A stretch of 64,000 nt of DNA from Devosia sp. A8/3-2 (GCA_025452255.1 CP104974.1:3078156-3142155); one strand, 5' to 3'; positions 51,858 through 62,092 are shown, counted from the stretch's first letter. Translations and numbers: made by a program. Notes: generated by a model not told the origin, from the letters alone.

Positions 51858-53087
51858 ATGACGCAGCACTATGTAATTGTCGGCGCCGGCGAATGTGGGG
51901 CGCGGGCTGCTGTGGCGCTGCGGGAGCAGGGTTTTGCGGGCGATGTGACGCTGGTGGGTGGGGAGAGCCATCTGCCCTACGAGCGGCCGCCGTTGAGCAA
52001 GGAGGGCATGCTGGCTGAGCTGTTTGCCGCCAAGACGATTGCGACGGCGGAGCATTTGGCTGAGGCGGGGATTGCGTTTCGTGGCGGGTCTGTTGTTGCG
52101 GGCATCGACCGGGTAGGCAAGCGGCTGGAAGGCGTGGATGGGCGCGCGGTCAGCTACGACAAGCTGCTGCTGGCGACGGGTGCGGCGCCGCGGCGACTGC
52201 CGGGGATGGAGGGCGAGCGGATTGTTTATCTGCGGACGATTGAGGATGCGCTGCGGTTGCGCGGGGCGCTGGGCGCGGGCAGGCATTTGGCGGTTATTGG
52301 CGGCGGGTTCATTGGGCTGGAACTGGCGGCGAGTGCGCGGCAGCGTGGGGCGGAGGTGACGCTGATCGAGGCCCTGCCCCGGCTGTTGTCGCGCGGGGTG
52401 CCTGAGGCGATGGCGCGGCAGATCGAGGCGCGGCATCTGGCGGGCGGGGTGACGCTGGTGTTTGGCGATGGCATTGCCGGGATTGCCAGCAGGGCGGACA
52501 GCGCCGTGGTGACTCTGGCGAGCGGGCGGCGGATTGAGGCCGATCTGGTGCTGGTGGGGATTGGCGCTTTGCCCAATGTGGCGCTGGCGGAGGGGGCCGG
52601 GCTGGCGATTGAGAATGGGATCGCGGTGGATCGGCATTTGGCGACGGGGGATACCGATATTTTTGCGGCCGGAGATTGTTGCTCGTTTCCGCTGGAGATT
52701 TATGGCGGACGGCGGGTGCGGCTCGAAAGCTGGCGCAATGCGCAGGACCGAGGGAATCTGGCGGCGCGGAATATGCTCGGGGCCGGAGAGGTGATTTCCA
52801 GCGTGCCGTGGTTTTGGTCGGATCAATATGAGCTGACGTTGCAGATTGCGGGGCTAAGTGATGAGGGGACCAAGACTATCCGGCGGGAGTTGGGGGATGG
52901 GGCGAGTATCTTGTTTCATCTCGCGGTGGATGGACGGCTGGTGGCGGCGAGTGGGCTGGGGGTCGGGAATGTGGTGGCGCGGGATATTCGGCTGGCGGAG
53001 ATGCTGATTGGGAAGCGGGCGCGGCCGGATGTGGCGGCATTGGAGGATGCGGGGGTGAAGTTGAAGGGGTTGTTGGCGGCGGCCTAG
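51858..53087 (+). CDS. NAD(P)/FAD-dependent ferredoxin reductase (MocF-like)
   Basis: Passes electrons from NAD(P)H to the Rieske protein. An intact 409-residue protein beginning MTQHYVIVGAGECGARAAVA (FAD-binding GxGxxG), with the second dinucleotide motif LAVIGGGFIGLELAASARQR near residue 145, and TDIFAAGDCCSFP near 268 followed by the reductase C-terminal domain. It belongs to the rubredoxin/putidaredoxin reductase group. Confidence 0.9.
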   Translation: MTQHYVIVGAGECGARAAVALREQGFAGDVTLVGGESHLPYERPPLSKEGMLAELFAAKTIATAEHLAEAGIAFRGGSVVAGIDRVGKRLEGVDGRAVSYDKLLLATGAAPRRLPGMEGERIVYLRTIEDALRLRGALGAGRHLAVIGGGFIGLELAASARQRGAEVTLIEALPRLLSRGVPEAMARQIEARHLAGGVTLVFGDGIAGIASRADSAVVTLASGRRIEADLVLVGIGALPNVALAEGAGLAIENGIAVDRHLATGDTDIFAAGDCCSFPLEIYGGRRVRLESWRNAQDRGNLAARNMLGAGEVISSVPWFWSDQYELTLQIAGLSDEGTKTIRRELGDGASILFHLAVDGRLVAASGLGVGNVVARDIRLAEMLIGKRARPDVAALEDAGVKLKGLLAAA

Positions 53088-53098
53088 GAGTCTTAGCA

Positions 53099-53155
53099 GA
53101 TACCCCCTCCTAGCCTCCCCTGATAGGGGGAGGGATCTCTCCACTCTTTGGGTGG
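53099..53155. repeat. Half copy of family C repeat
   Basis: ATACCCCCTCCTAGCCTCCC followed by CTGATAGGGGGAGGG, matching one side of the elements at 31.6 and 39.7 kb. Located between the convergent reductase and MarR genes. Confidence 0.75.
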
Positions 53156-53184
53156 ATCGAGTTTTAAGCGCCGGAGGGTATCCC

Positions 53185-53729
53185 CTACCCCTTCCCGGCT
53201 TTTGCCTTGGCTTCGGTCATCCAGCCGCTGAAACGTTGGAAGAGGCGGGCGAAGGTGACGAGGTCGTCTTCGGGCCAGTCGCCCGGGGCTTCGGCGAAAA
53301 TGCCCCATTTATAGGCGCGGATGGCGGCGCCGTGACGCTGGCCGAGTTCAGTGAGTTCTAGGCCGGTGCGGCGGGCATCCGATTGGGAAGCGACGCGGCG
53401 CACGATGCCTTTTCCACGGCGTCGGCCACTATGCGGCTGGCGCGGGAGGGGTCGACATTGAGGCGTTCGGCGATGAGGCCGACTGTGGCCTCGCCGCCCT
53501 CGATGGCGCAGAGTTCGAGCGCGCTGAGGATTTCGAGGTCGGCGACGTCGATATCCAGCTTGAGATCTCGCAGGGCCATGCGGCCCATTTCGCGGCGCTG
53601 CATGGAGCGCCGGATTTGGATCATGACATGGTCGATATCCATGGTCGCCTGCGCGGCAGCGGGGCTGAGCCCCAGCCCCATGAGGTGGGCAAGATGGCTT
53701 GCGCGGGCGTCGCTCTCAGATTTGGCCAT
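53185..53729 (-). CDS. MarR-family transcriptional regulator
   Basis: Winged-helix repressor of about 181 residues: LEILSALELCAIEGGEATVG leads into the HTH GLIAERLNVDPSRASRIV (about residues 85-102). ATG of MAKSESDARASHLAHLMGLG is preferred (GGAAC upstream); an ATG 21 bp earlier is possible. A G run shortened at about 53405 cuts off the wing and C-terminal dimer helix in the given frame. Divergent from an MFS exporter gene with a palindrome between, the usual repressor-efflux pair. Confidence 0.85.
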
Positions 53730-53746
53730 GCTGTTCCATGCTTTTA

Positions 53747-53775
53747 TCATATATGTGCTATTGACATATATATGA
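53747..53775. promoter_or_regulatory. Candidate MarR operator
   Basis: TCATATATG, 9 bases, CATATATATGA, an AT-rich inverted repeat in otherwise GC-rich DNA. It overlaps TTGACA and lies centrally in the 85 bp between the divergent marR and MFS genes. Confidence 0.6.
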
Positions 53776-53814
53776 CTCTAGCACAGTTTGGCGCGAATTC
53801 AACAGGTGCCCGCC

Positions 53815-55347
53815 ATGACCGCCACAGCTCCCGTCCTCACGCATCGCCGCAAGATGGTGATCTATGTCCCGGTGCTGGTGGGCATGTTCATGGCCTCGCT
53901 CGACATGCAAATCGTGGCGACGGCGTTGCCGACCATTGCGGCGGATCTCGGCAAACTCGAATTGTTCGGCTGGGTGGGCGCGGCCTATCTGCTGGCGACG
54001 GCGGCGGTGACGCCATTCTACGGCAAGCTGGGCGACCTGTTCGGGCGCAAGAAGGTGTTCATGGTGGCGATCGGGCTGTTCGTCATCGGCTCGCTGGCCT
54101 GTGGCTTTGCCCGGTCGATGGAGAGCCTGATCGCGGCGCGGTCTTGCAGGGGCTGGGCGGCGGCGGGCTGATGACCTCGGCTTTCGGGATCATTGCGGAC
54201 CTGTTCGAACCGCGCGAGCGAGCGAAATATCAGGGTTATAGCTCGGCGGTGTTTACGCTGTCGGGGCTGATCGGACCGGTGGCGGGCGGAGTGATCAGCC
54301 AGAGCGATCGGGTGGGAATATATCTTTTTGATCAACCTGCCGATCGGCGTTGCGGTGATCGCCGTGCTGGCATTGGTGATGCCGAGCTTTGAGACTGGGC
54401 GGCAGCCGAGCATTGATTACCCGGGTGGCTTGCTGCTGGCCGGCGCGGTGACGGCGACGGTGTTCTGGGCGGAGGAAGCGCTGGGGGGCGGCTATGGCGG
54501 GGTGATGGTTTACCTGCTGCCGGTGATCGCGATTGCGGCCATTGTTGGCTTTGTGCTGGTGGAAAAGCGGGCGGTGGAGCCGATTGTGCCGCTGCATATA
54601 CTGAGCAACCGGACCATTGCGCTGGCGCTGGTGATCTCGGTGATTTCGGGCGTGGCGACGCTGGGCATGCTCAATTATTTCGCGCTGTTCCTGCAGACGG
54701 TGACTAGGCTGCCGCCGGCTTATGCGGGGCTGCTGTTCCTGCCCTCGTCGGTGGGCTCGCTCGTGGCCTCGATCGGCACGGGATATATCGTGGCGCGGAC
54801 GGGGCGGTATAAGCCGTTTCCGGTGGCGGCGATGGCGCTGGGCATTTTGGTGATGCTGGCCTTTGCCACAGTGCATGCGAGCACGCCGATCTGGGTGATC
54901 GGGATTTTGATGTTCTTCTTCTCGTTCAGCATCGGGCTGCAGATGCAGACGCTGATGGTGGCCGTGCAGTCTTCGGCGCCGCACCGGGATGTGGGGGCTG
55001 CGACCGGGACGCTGACGCTGGCGCGGATGATCGGGGCTTCGCTGGGGCTGGCGGCCAATGGCGGGATTCTGACGGCGGGGCTGCTGCGCGGACAGGCCGG
55101 GATTTCAGCGGAAACGCTGGCGGCGATGCCGGGGACAATGAGCGAGATGACGCCGGCGGCGATTGCCACCCTGCCCGCTACTGCGGCGCAGGAAGTGGTT
55201 GAGGTGTTCACGACGGCGTTTGGCTCGGTGTTCTATTTTGCCGCGGGGTTGTTTGCCGTGGGGCTGATCTGCGCGCTGTTTGTGGAAAACAAGAAGCTGG
55301 AGCAGCATGCGGCCGAGCCCGGGCCGCAGGTGGCTGTGGCGGAGTAG
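53815..55347 (+). CDS. MFS drug exporter, DHA2 (14-TMS, EmrB/QacA-like)
   Basis: Proton-driven efflux pump of about 510 residues. It starts [20 protein letters not shown] and has the DHA2 motifs [18 protein letters not shown] near residue 28, [18 protein letters not shown] near 70 and [14 protein letters not shown] (antiporter motif C) near 150. Frameshifts at about 54142 (G run) and 54306. Probably repressed by the divergent MarR protein; its drugs are unknown. Confidence 0.87.
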
Positions 55348-55368
55348 GCCGCTGCAAGGGCGAGTCGC

Positions 55369-55822
55369 TCAGGTCTCTCGCGCGTTCCAGGATGCGTTTG
55401 CATTCGAGAAGTTCGCGCATGACGTCAGAGAGTTTGTCGTGGGATTCGCGGTCGAGGGCGGGGCTGGCGTGCATGACGGCGTCTTCGATTTCGGCTTCGT
55501 CGCCGGCTTCTTCGGCCATCTCGATCAGGGGGAGCAGTTCTTCGACAGGGCGGCCTTCGCCGACGGCGATGACGTAGCGGCTGCCCCGGTCCTTGAGGAT
55601 GCGCTGCACGCCCTTGATGGTGAAGCCCTGATCATAGAGCAGATGCCGGATGCCGCGGAGCAGAAGCACGTCCTCGGGACGGTAGTAACGACGGCCGCCG
55701 CCGCGCTTCAGCGGCTTGATGGTCGCGAACCCGGTCTCCCAGAAGCGCAGGACATGCTGTGGCAGGTCGAGCTCTTCGGCTGCTTCAGAGATGGTCCGGA
55801 ATGCGTCTGGTGACTTATCCAC
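55369..55822 (-). CDS. MerR-family transcriptional regulator
   Basis: [22 protein letters not shown] (about residues 11-29) and [20 protein letters not shown] follow the MerR DNA-binding domain, with a helical C-terminus. As given, the frame runs on across the antisense of the MFS gene to 55208. If GCGCGCG near 55379 lost one GC, as at several other places here, the protein ends ILERARET at 55369, about 151 residues, which fits the family. It follows ihfA by 27 bp, a standard alphaproteobacterial pair. Confidence 0.82.
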
Positions 55823-55849
55823 GGTGGGCCATAGACTCGCTGAAATGCC

Positions 55850-56161
55850 TTATTTTCCAGCGCTGACCATAGACTTGTTGATTTTGGACTTCAACACGTT
55901 GCTGGGTTTGAACACAAGAACCTGTCGTGGAAGGATCGGAACCTCCTCGCCAGTCTTGGGATTGCGGCCGATACGCTCATTTTTGGACCGCACCTGAAAC
56001 GAGCCGAAAGATGACAATTTGACATTGGCGCCCGTGATCAGGGCATCGCCGATCAGCTCGAGAACGCGCTCTACCAGCTCGGCCGACTCAGTTCGAGAAA
56101 GCCCAACGCTGCCATAAACCGCTTCAGCCAGATCCGCCCGTGTTACCGTCTTCTGCGTCAT
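55850..56161 (-). CDS. ihfA: Integration host factor subunit alpha
   Basis: DNA-bending nucleoid protein, 103 residues from [20 protein letters not shown]. The signature [20 protein letters not shown] with the intercalating Pro is present. A longer open frame upstream (to 56263) is not supported by the family. Intact. The 232 bp between it and fabH hold no gene I can support. Confidence 0.94.
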   Translation of the reverse strand: MTQKTVTRADLAEAVYGSVGLSRTESAELVERVLELIGDALITGANVKLSSFGSFQVRSKNERIGRNPKTGEEVPILPRQVLVFKPSNVLKSKINKSMVSAGK

Positions 56162-56393
56162 TCGCACCCCCGTGTTGCCAACAGGGTCAAATCCCCGAGC
56201 CGGGACGGCCAATGGCGTCCCTGATACACTTGTTCCGGCACCGCTCATCGAGAGCTGTGCCACACTGCAGGATCCTTCCCTACGCCCCAGCGCTTCCTGC
56301 CATTCCGTTAAGGGGCAGATTTCTGCGCGAGGTTTCCTCCGACGGCAAGGACACTAACGCCTTGAAACGGTTGAGGTCAATGCGCCTTGGCGG

Positions 56394-57370
56394 TTACCAG
56401 CGAATAAGGGAGGCGCCCTGGTGAAACCGCCACCCATGGCTTCAAGCATGACCAGATCGCCCTGCTTGATGCGGCCATCGGCTACGGCAGCGCTGAGCGC
56501 CAGTGGCACCGAAGCTGCCGAAGTATTGGCGTGGCGATCGACCGTGACGATGACCTTTTCGGGCGGCAGTCCCAGCTTGGCCCCAGCCCCATCGATAATG
56601 CGGCGATTGGCCTGATGGGGTACGAACCAGTCAAGATCAGCCACGGTGTAGCCGGTTTTCTCAAGGGTCGCGTAGACCACGTCGGTGATCTTGCCGACGG
56701 CGTGGCGGAAGACTTCGGGGCCTTGCATGTGGACATGGCCGGTGGTGCCAGTGGAGGACGGGCCGCCATCGACATAGAGCTTGTCCCAATGGTGACCGTC
56801 GGAGCGCAGCGCGGAGGCCAGCACGCCACGTTCGGGGGCATCGTCGGCCAGCTCGACGCGTTCCATGATCGCAGCACCGGCACCATCGCCGAACAGCACG
56901 CAGGTGGTGCGGTCGGTCCAATCGAGCAGGCGCGAGAAGGTTTCGGCGCCAATGACCAAAGCACGATTGGCCGTGCCATTCTTGAGATAGCTGTCAGCAG
57001 TGGCCACGGCATAGACAAAGCCCGAGCACACGGCTCGGATATCGAAGGCCATGCCGTGATGCATGCCCAGCTTCATCTGCACCGGGGTCGCGGCGGCAGG
57101 GAAAGTGTAGTCCGGCGTGGTGGTGGCGACGATGATCAGATCGATATCGTCGGGCGTGACGCCGGCATTGGCCATGGCCCGGCGAGCCGCCTCGACCGCA
57201 AGATCGGACGTGAACTGCCCCTCGGCCGCGATATGGCGCTCCTTGATGCCGACACGCTGCTGAATCCACTCATCGGACGTGTCGACCATGGTGGCCAACT
57301 CGGCATTGGTGAGGATTCGCTCAGGAAGATACCCGCCAACACCGCGGATGATGGAACGCGTCTTGGTCAC
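56394..57370 (-). CDS. fabH: 3-oxoacyl-[acyl-carrier-protein] synthase III
   Basis: Starts fatty acid synthesis by condensing acetyl-CoA with malonyl-ACP. The GTG start overlaps the plsX stop as GTGA. Catalytic Cys in [11 protein letters not shown] (about residue 112), His in VPHQANRRI (about 250) and Asn in [11 protein letters not shown] (about 280). A base is lost near 56416 within ACCTGGGG, so the given frame misses the true end FTWGASLIRW. The repaired length is about 325 residues. Confidence 0.95.
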
Positions 57371-58437
57371 GCCGGTTTTGCCTCAGATTCGGTCACATCT
57401 GCGGCTGGGGCCGCATGGACGGGAAAGCGCTTCATGGTTTCGCCGATCTTGTCGATCAGGTGGCTGCGCGCCATTTCATAGGATAGGCCCGGGGCACTCT
57501 TATAACCGATTTCGTCGGTGCCGCCGTGGGATTTAATGACAATGCCATTCAAACCCATGAAAACACCGCCATTGACAGTGCGCGGATCCATCTTGCGGCG
57601 CAGGGCATTGAGCGCCGACATGGCAAAAAGGCGCCGATGCGGCTCATCAGGTTGGATTTGAGCGCGCTGCGCAGATAGGAGCTGACCTGGCGGGCGGTGC
57701 CTTCGGCGGTCTTGAGGGCGATATTGCCGACAAAGCCCTCGGTAACGACAACGTCCACCGTGCCCTTGCCGATATCGTCGCCTTCTGACAAAGCCGTGAT
57801 AAGTGAAGCCGGCGCCGCTGGCCCGGGCCAGGATCTTGCCGGCATCCTTGATCGAATCTAGGCCTTTGACCTCTTCGGTGCCGACATTGAGCAGGCCCAC
57901 TGTTGGCTGATCGCTATCGAACAGGCAGCGGGCGAGCGCGGAGCCCAGAATGGCGTAATCGACCAATTGCTGGGCATCGGCACCGATGGTGGCGCCCATA
58001 TCGAGCACGACGATGTCGCTGCGCAGGGTGGGCCAGATGGCGGCGATGCCGGGGCGGGAAATGCCTTCCATGGGGCGCAAGCAGAAGGTGGCCATGGCCA
58101 TCAGCGCGCCGGTATTGCCGCCGGAGACGGCGACATCGGCCTCGCCATCCTTGACGGCCCGGATGGCCATCCACATGGAGGATGTGCCGCGGCCCTTGCG
58201 CAGGGCCCGGCTGGGCTTTTCATCGCCTGCGATAACGACATCGCTATGGCGCACGACGGAGACAGGTTTGAGGGCCGGAAATTCATCGAGCAGAGGAGCA
58301 ATCTGCTCCCGGCGCCCATGGAAGATGAATCTGGTGTTCTTGCGCTCACGCAGCGCCAGATAGGCCCCGTGGATCACGGCCCGTGGCGCGTTGTCCCCGC
58401 CCATGGCGTCCACTGAGATTGTAATCGTGTCGGTCAT
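57367..58437 (-). CDS. plsX: Phosphate acyltransferase
   Basis: Makes acyl-phosphate for phospholipid synthesis. Start [20 protein letters not shown] carries the family motif; [19 protein letters not shown] is near residue 95. Two errors cancel (57784 TCGA insertion and about 57632 C run shortened) and leave about 50 wrong residues in the given frame; the true stretch contains [20 protein letters not shown]. About 356 residues. Upstream of fabH in the usual order. Confidence 0.95.
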   Translation of the reverse strand: MTDTITISVDAMGGDNAPRAVIHGAYLALRERKNTRFIFHGRREQIAPLLDEFPALKPVSVVRHSDVVIAGDEKPSRALRKGRGTSSMWMAIRAVKDGEADVAVSGGNTGALMAMATFCLRPMEGISRPGIAAIWPTLRSDIVVLDMGATIGADAQQLVDYAILGSALARCLFDSDQPTVGLLNVGTEEVKGLDSIKDAGKILARASGAGFTYHGFVRRRRYRQGHGGRCRYRGLCRQYRPQDRRRHRPPGQLLSAQRAQIQPDEPHRRLFAMSALNALRRKMDPRTVNGGVFMGLNGIVIKSHGGTDEIGYKSAPGLSYEMARSHLIDKIGETMKRFPVHAAPAADVTESEAKPA

Positions 58438-58562
58438 ATTTGCCCGTAAGTCGACCCCGCAAGGGGCAGTGCCGCAACATATCCCATCACAGGGAGGGTG
58501 CAAGCCCGGCCAGTGATCCGGCGGGCTTGATGAGGTGAGAAAGGGGCTTCCCTATGGCCGGA

Positions 58563-59110
58563 TCATGCCTTTTCAGGCCCCGGCTTCAGCTTTTTGAGGC
58601 TGGCAAAGGGGCCGGTATCGGTTTCGTCGGGCAGAATGTCCAAGGCATCGAGGTTTTCACCCGGCAGACGGGGATAGGGATCGATGCCCAAAGCCAGCGT
58701 TTCTGATCAGCAGCGGGCTGAGATCGACTTCGGGACCATCGATGTGATCGGGGAAGTCCTCATCGTCCAGATCGACGAAAACTTCGGAGCCGGGCGTGGG
58801 CTTGTGGCTCTGCGCTTCGGGCAGGAAGACCCGGTCGATGGGCTCGTCGACGTCCCGGGTGACCGATTCTGAAGGTGACGACCGAGGGCTGCACGATTCG
58901 TGCGGTCAGCCGACCCCGGGCACGCAGGCCGCCGCGCAGCGGCACAACGGTAAGTTCGGCATGGAAAGCTTCAACGGCCGTGAGCTTGAGCAAGGCGGCC
59001 AGAGCCTCGCGCGTCGCAGCATCGGGCGCGACCTTAATGGCGCGGCCGGTGGCGGGGAGCCGGTCGATGCGGACAATGGCGTCGAGCAAGGGCGTTTCCT
59101 TATGGGTCAT
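58563..59110 (-). CDS. DUF177 / YceD family protein
   Basis: Family linked to rRNA and 23S metabolism in bacteria and encoded upstream of plsX (rpmF lies between in many species, not here). Starts MTHKETPLLDAIVRIDRLPA and ends GPFASLKKLKPGPEKA; conserved acidic part VFVDLDDEDFPDHIDGPEVD. TCGA insertions at about 58701 and 58869 break the second half. About 181 residues. The start overlaps the preceding gene stop as ATGA. Confidence 0.85.
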
Positions 59111-59633
59111 GCAGCAGCCTCGAACTGGACGGAGCCGGCCATGATGGATTCGGCGGGTTGGGCGGCGAGGGCATCGTCCTGCGCAACGAGATAGGCGGCA
59201 AGCGCCTGAACGTGAGCGCCGGATGTCCCGTCATATATATTGCGCGACAGCACGGCCTCAAGGGCGGCCGCATCGTGGCGATCCATGGCTTCGCTGATGG
59301 CGGCGAGCAGGCCGAAAAAGATATTGCCCATTTTCTGGATTTTCTTGGGGACGCCGATGTCGCCGACGCCCATTTCGCGCAGGGAGCGGTCCATGTCCTT
59401 GAAAAAGAGGTCGAATACGGCCCGGCTGAAGGCTTTTGTCCGCCCTGCTCTACCCGCAGACGGCGAAACAATAGTGCCATATGCAGGCTAATCATGTCGA
59501 AACGGCCCGTGACGGTATCAGGCACCTGCCAGTCGGCGTAGAAGACCGGCTGCCGGGATTGCGCCACAATGGCGTTATAGACGGCGTAAACCGGCTCGGT
59601 GGCAGTGTTCTTGCGAAAGAGTGACAAGATCAT
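59107..59633 (-). CDS. Ubiquinol-cytochrome c chaperone family protein (CBP3-like)
   Basis: Assembly factor of the cytochrome bc1 complex. Starts MILSLFRKNTATEPVYAVYN; helical core FYADWQVPDTVTGRFDMISL and FDLFFKDMDRSLREMGVGDI is typical. An A run shortened at about 59428 breaks the frame. The repaired length is about 175 residues. Divergent from the bamE-like gene and translationally coupled to DUF177, the standard order in alphaproteobacteria. Confidence 0.87.
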
Positions 59634-59794
59634 GGGATTGCGCTCAATGGCTCGATCGTTTTAACAAGACACCCTGCCCGCCCAATGCCAGCTTGCCAGA
59701 CCGACATGTTGGCGGCTACACATTCCGGCGGCCAGAACGGGCCAAAGCCTTGTCGTCGTGCCTATAGTCGAGAGCCATCGGGGAAGTCAAATTC

Positions 59795-60245
59795 ATGCCT
59801 CTGCGTACCGTTTCAGGTTCCATTGCCGCCGTCGCAGCGATTGCCGTCGTGCTGGCGGGTTGCAGCAGCAGCGGCACCCAGCTGATCAGCCAGCGTACCC
59901 GGGGCTATGAAATCTCAGAAGCCGCGATGGCGCAGATTCTGCCCTGGCCAGAGCCGAGAACTGGTGACTATCGTGCTGGGCTCGCCACAATCGACCAATA
60001 CGTTCGGCGACCAATCGGCCTATTACTATGTCGAGACCAAGGTGCAGCAGACCGCGTTCGGCATGACGTCGATCAAGTCGCGCACGGTGCTGGCGATCTA
60101 TTTCGACAAGAACAAGAAGGTCATCGACAAGGCCGTCTATACGGCAGCCGACGGCAAGACCGTGACGGTGGAAAGCCGCCGCACCCCCTCGTTTGGCGAG
60201 GATCGCACCTTCATCCAGCAGATTTTGCAGTCGTTCGGCGGGTAG
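59795..60245 (+). CDS. SmpA/OmlA (BamE-like) outer-membrane lipoprotein
   Basis: Lipoprotein of the outer-membrane assembly system. Signal MPLRTVSGSIAAVAAIAVVL ends in the lipobox LAGC. The SmpA_OmlA domain follows: GYEISEAAMAQIRPGQSREL and VLGSPQSTNTFGDQSAYYYV. TTCG read as TTCTG at 59943 breaks it. The repaired length is about 149 residues. Followed by an intrinsic terminator. Confidence 0.88.
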
Positions 60246-60264
60246 GCCGGCGATTGGTAGTTTG

Positions 60265-60293
60265 AAAAGGCCCCGGTTTTCCGGGGCTTTTTT
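60265..60293 (+). terminator. Intrinsic terminator of the bamE-like gene
   Basis: AAAAGGCCCCGG, loop TTTT, CCGGGGCTTTTTT, 20 bp after the stop. The A run at its start lets it serve the opposite strand as well; its 3' end meets the stop of the convergent MFS gene. Confidence 0.9.
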
Positions 60294-61497
60294 ATTGCGC
60301 GGCCGAAATGGCGGGGCGGCGGAAACTGCCCCAAGCCAGCAGGGCGATGGTGACGGTGGCGAGCGGAATGGCCGGGATGTTGATCGCCTGCCAGCCGACC
60401 AGTTGCAGCAACAGGCCCGAGCCGATCGAGGCAATCGCCGTCGCGCCGAACACGATCTGCTCATTGAGCGCTCGGACCCGGGCGGCTTCCTCGGGGCGGT
60501 AGGCCGTTGCCAGAATAGTGGTGGAGCCGATGAAACCGAAGTTCCAGCCCACGCCAAGCAGGATCAATGTCAGGGTAAAGTGACCAACGCTGATGCCATT
60601 GAGCGCGATGGCGGCGCAGATAATGATCAGGACCGAGCCAATGGCGGTGACCAGATATGGTCCGAGGTAACGAATGATCGTGCCGGTGACAAAGCTGGGG
60701 GCGAACATGGCCACCACATGCCATTGGATGGCGCTGCTGGCCGCATCGGGCGAGTGCCCGCAGATATAGACCATGGCAAGGGGCGCAGCCACCATCAGCA
60801 GGGTCATCAGCGAATAGGTGATCGAAGCGCCCAGCATGGGCAGGAAAATCTCGGGCTGCCGCAGCAGCACGCCGAGCGGACGGCCGCCACCGGCCTCATT
60901 AGCGACTGGGGTCGGCGCGAGGCGGGTTTGTGAGAGAATGGCGATCGACACGATTGCCGGGGCGACAATGACAAGAAAACTTGCCGCATATTGCGAGCCC
61001 GGAATCCAGTTGCGGGTGATCGAACTCACCTGCGGGCCGAAAAAGCCGGCCGCTATACCGCCGAACAACACCCGGAGATGGCCCGGCTTTTGAGATCGGG
61101 CGCGACACTGTCGGCCGCGGCAAAGCGGATCTGCTGCGCGAAGGCGCCCGACGCTCCAGTGAGAAAGGTGCCCAGCGAAAAGAGGTAGAAATTGGCGAGG
61201 ATGACGCCCGGGCTGGCCAAAAGTGCGGCGGGGATGGCGATAAGCGTGCCCAGAATGAGGCCCCGTGTGCGGCCCGGAGCGATAGATCAACCGGGTAGCC
61301 ACCGACGTCGTCACCGCCGGGCCAATGACCATGGTGGTCACCGGCACGGTTGCCAGCGAAGGGTCGGGGGCAAAATTGACGGCCGCCAGCGCGGCCACGG
61401 TCATGATGATGGTCGAGCTCGAGCCCGTGAGCGCCCGGACAGCGGTCAAAAGGCCGATATTGCGAATAGATTGCCGGCGGGAGGGAGACTCGGTCAT
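60292..61497 (-). CDS. MFS transporter of unknown substrate (12 TMS)
   Basis: About 402 residues after repair. Starts MTESPSRRQSIRNIGLLTAV; the loop 2-3 region reads APGRTRGLILGTLIAIPAAL, and LLGVGWNFGFIGSTTILATA is a later span, resembling the YcaD/ArsJ-like MFS groups. Two errors cancel (61284 GCGCGC lost one GC, about 61083 C run), leaving about 70 wrong residues in the open frame. No neighbour suggests a substrate. Confidence 0.75.
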   Translation of the reverse strand: MTESPSRRQSIRNIGLLTAVRALTGSSSTIIMTVAALAAVNFAPDPSLATVPVTTMVIGPAVTTSVATRLIYRSGPHTGPHSGHAYRHPRRTFGQPGRHPRQFLPLFAGHLSHWSVGRLRAADPLCRGRQCRARSQKPGHLRVLFGGIAAGFFGPQVSSITRNWIPGSQYAASFLVIVAPAIVSIAILSQTRLAPTPVANEAGGGRPLGVLLRQPEIFLPMLGASITYSLMTLLMVAAPLAMVYICGHSPDAASSAIQWHVVAMFAPSFVTGTIIRYLGPYLVTAIGSVLIIICAAIALNGISVGHFTLTLILLGVGWNFGFIGSTTILATAYRPEEAARVRALNEQIVFGATAIASIGSGLLLQLVGWQAINIPAIPLATVTIALLAWGSFRRPAISAAQ

Positions 61498-61571
61498 CGC
61501 AGCACCCGGTATTGGATCCGGGCCAGACTAGACGGTTAGTGTCGCGCGTCAATCGAGCTGGCGAGGTGGCT

Positions 61572-61589
61572 GCCCGGACTTCGCCGGGC
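61572..61589 (-). terminator. Stem-loop after nusB
   Basis: GCCCGG, 6 bases, CCGGGC, extended by imperfect GC pairs, 9 bp after the nusB stop. No T run, so termination is uncertain. Confidence 0.35.
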
Positions 61590-61597
61590 CGCCTCCC

Positions 61598-62092
61598 CTA
61601 CTTGGTTTCGCTCAGGTCTGAACCGGCTTCGCGGGCGATGGCGTCCAGCGCGGCATTGACCATGCCGGTGGCGTCGTCTTCGTAGAAGGCCTTGGCCACA
61701 TCGATATATTCGGTGATGACGACGCGGGGCGGAATGTCCTTGCGGCGCAGCAGCTCGAAGGCGGCGGCGCGCAGGATGGCACGCAGGGTGGCGTCGACGC
61801 GCTCGACGGGCCAGCCATCGGCGAGGGCACGATCGACGGCGGGGTCGATGGCGAGTTGGTGCTTGGTGACGCCGGAGACAATCTGGCGGAAGAAATCGGC
61901 GTCGGCGGGCAGGTATTGCTCGCCTTCGATCTCACGGCCCAGTGGAAGCTGCCGAACTGGGCGAGCGTGTCCTCGGAGTGTCGCGCGGCCGACATCCATC
62001 TGGTAGAGCGCCTGGACGGCGGCGAGGCAGGCGGCGCCGCGCTGGTTGGCGGGGCGTTCGGATTGCGGGTCGCGTTTGGGAGCGTCGGCCAT
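61598..62092 (-). CDS. nusB: Transcription antitermination factor NusB
   Basis: Binds boxA RNA with NusE for rRNA antitermination. Starts MADAPKRDPQSERPANQRGA; ends IAREAGSDLSETK. An extra base at about 61978 and a lost base in CCTGG at about 61950 cancel. The true middle is ATLEDTLAQFGSFHLGREIE, whereas the open frame reads a wrong 20-residue stretch. About 164 residues. It abuts ribH. Confidence 0.94.
   Translation of the reverse strand: MADAPKRDPQSERPANQRGAACLAAVQALYQMDVGRATLRGHARPVRQLPLGREIEGEQYLPADADFFRQIVSGVTKHQLAIDPAVDRALADGWPVERVDATLRAILRAAAFELLRRKDIPPRVVITEYIDVAKAFYEDDATGMVNAALDAIAREAGSDLSETK

Noticed and set aside
55208..55368. C-terminal extension of the MerR protein over the MFS gene
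   Set aside because: The Pro/Arg-rich tail is antisense to the exporter 3' end. Restoring one GC at 55379 gives a normal end at 55369.
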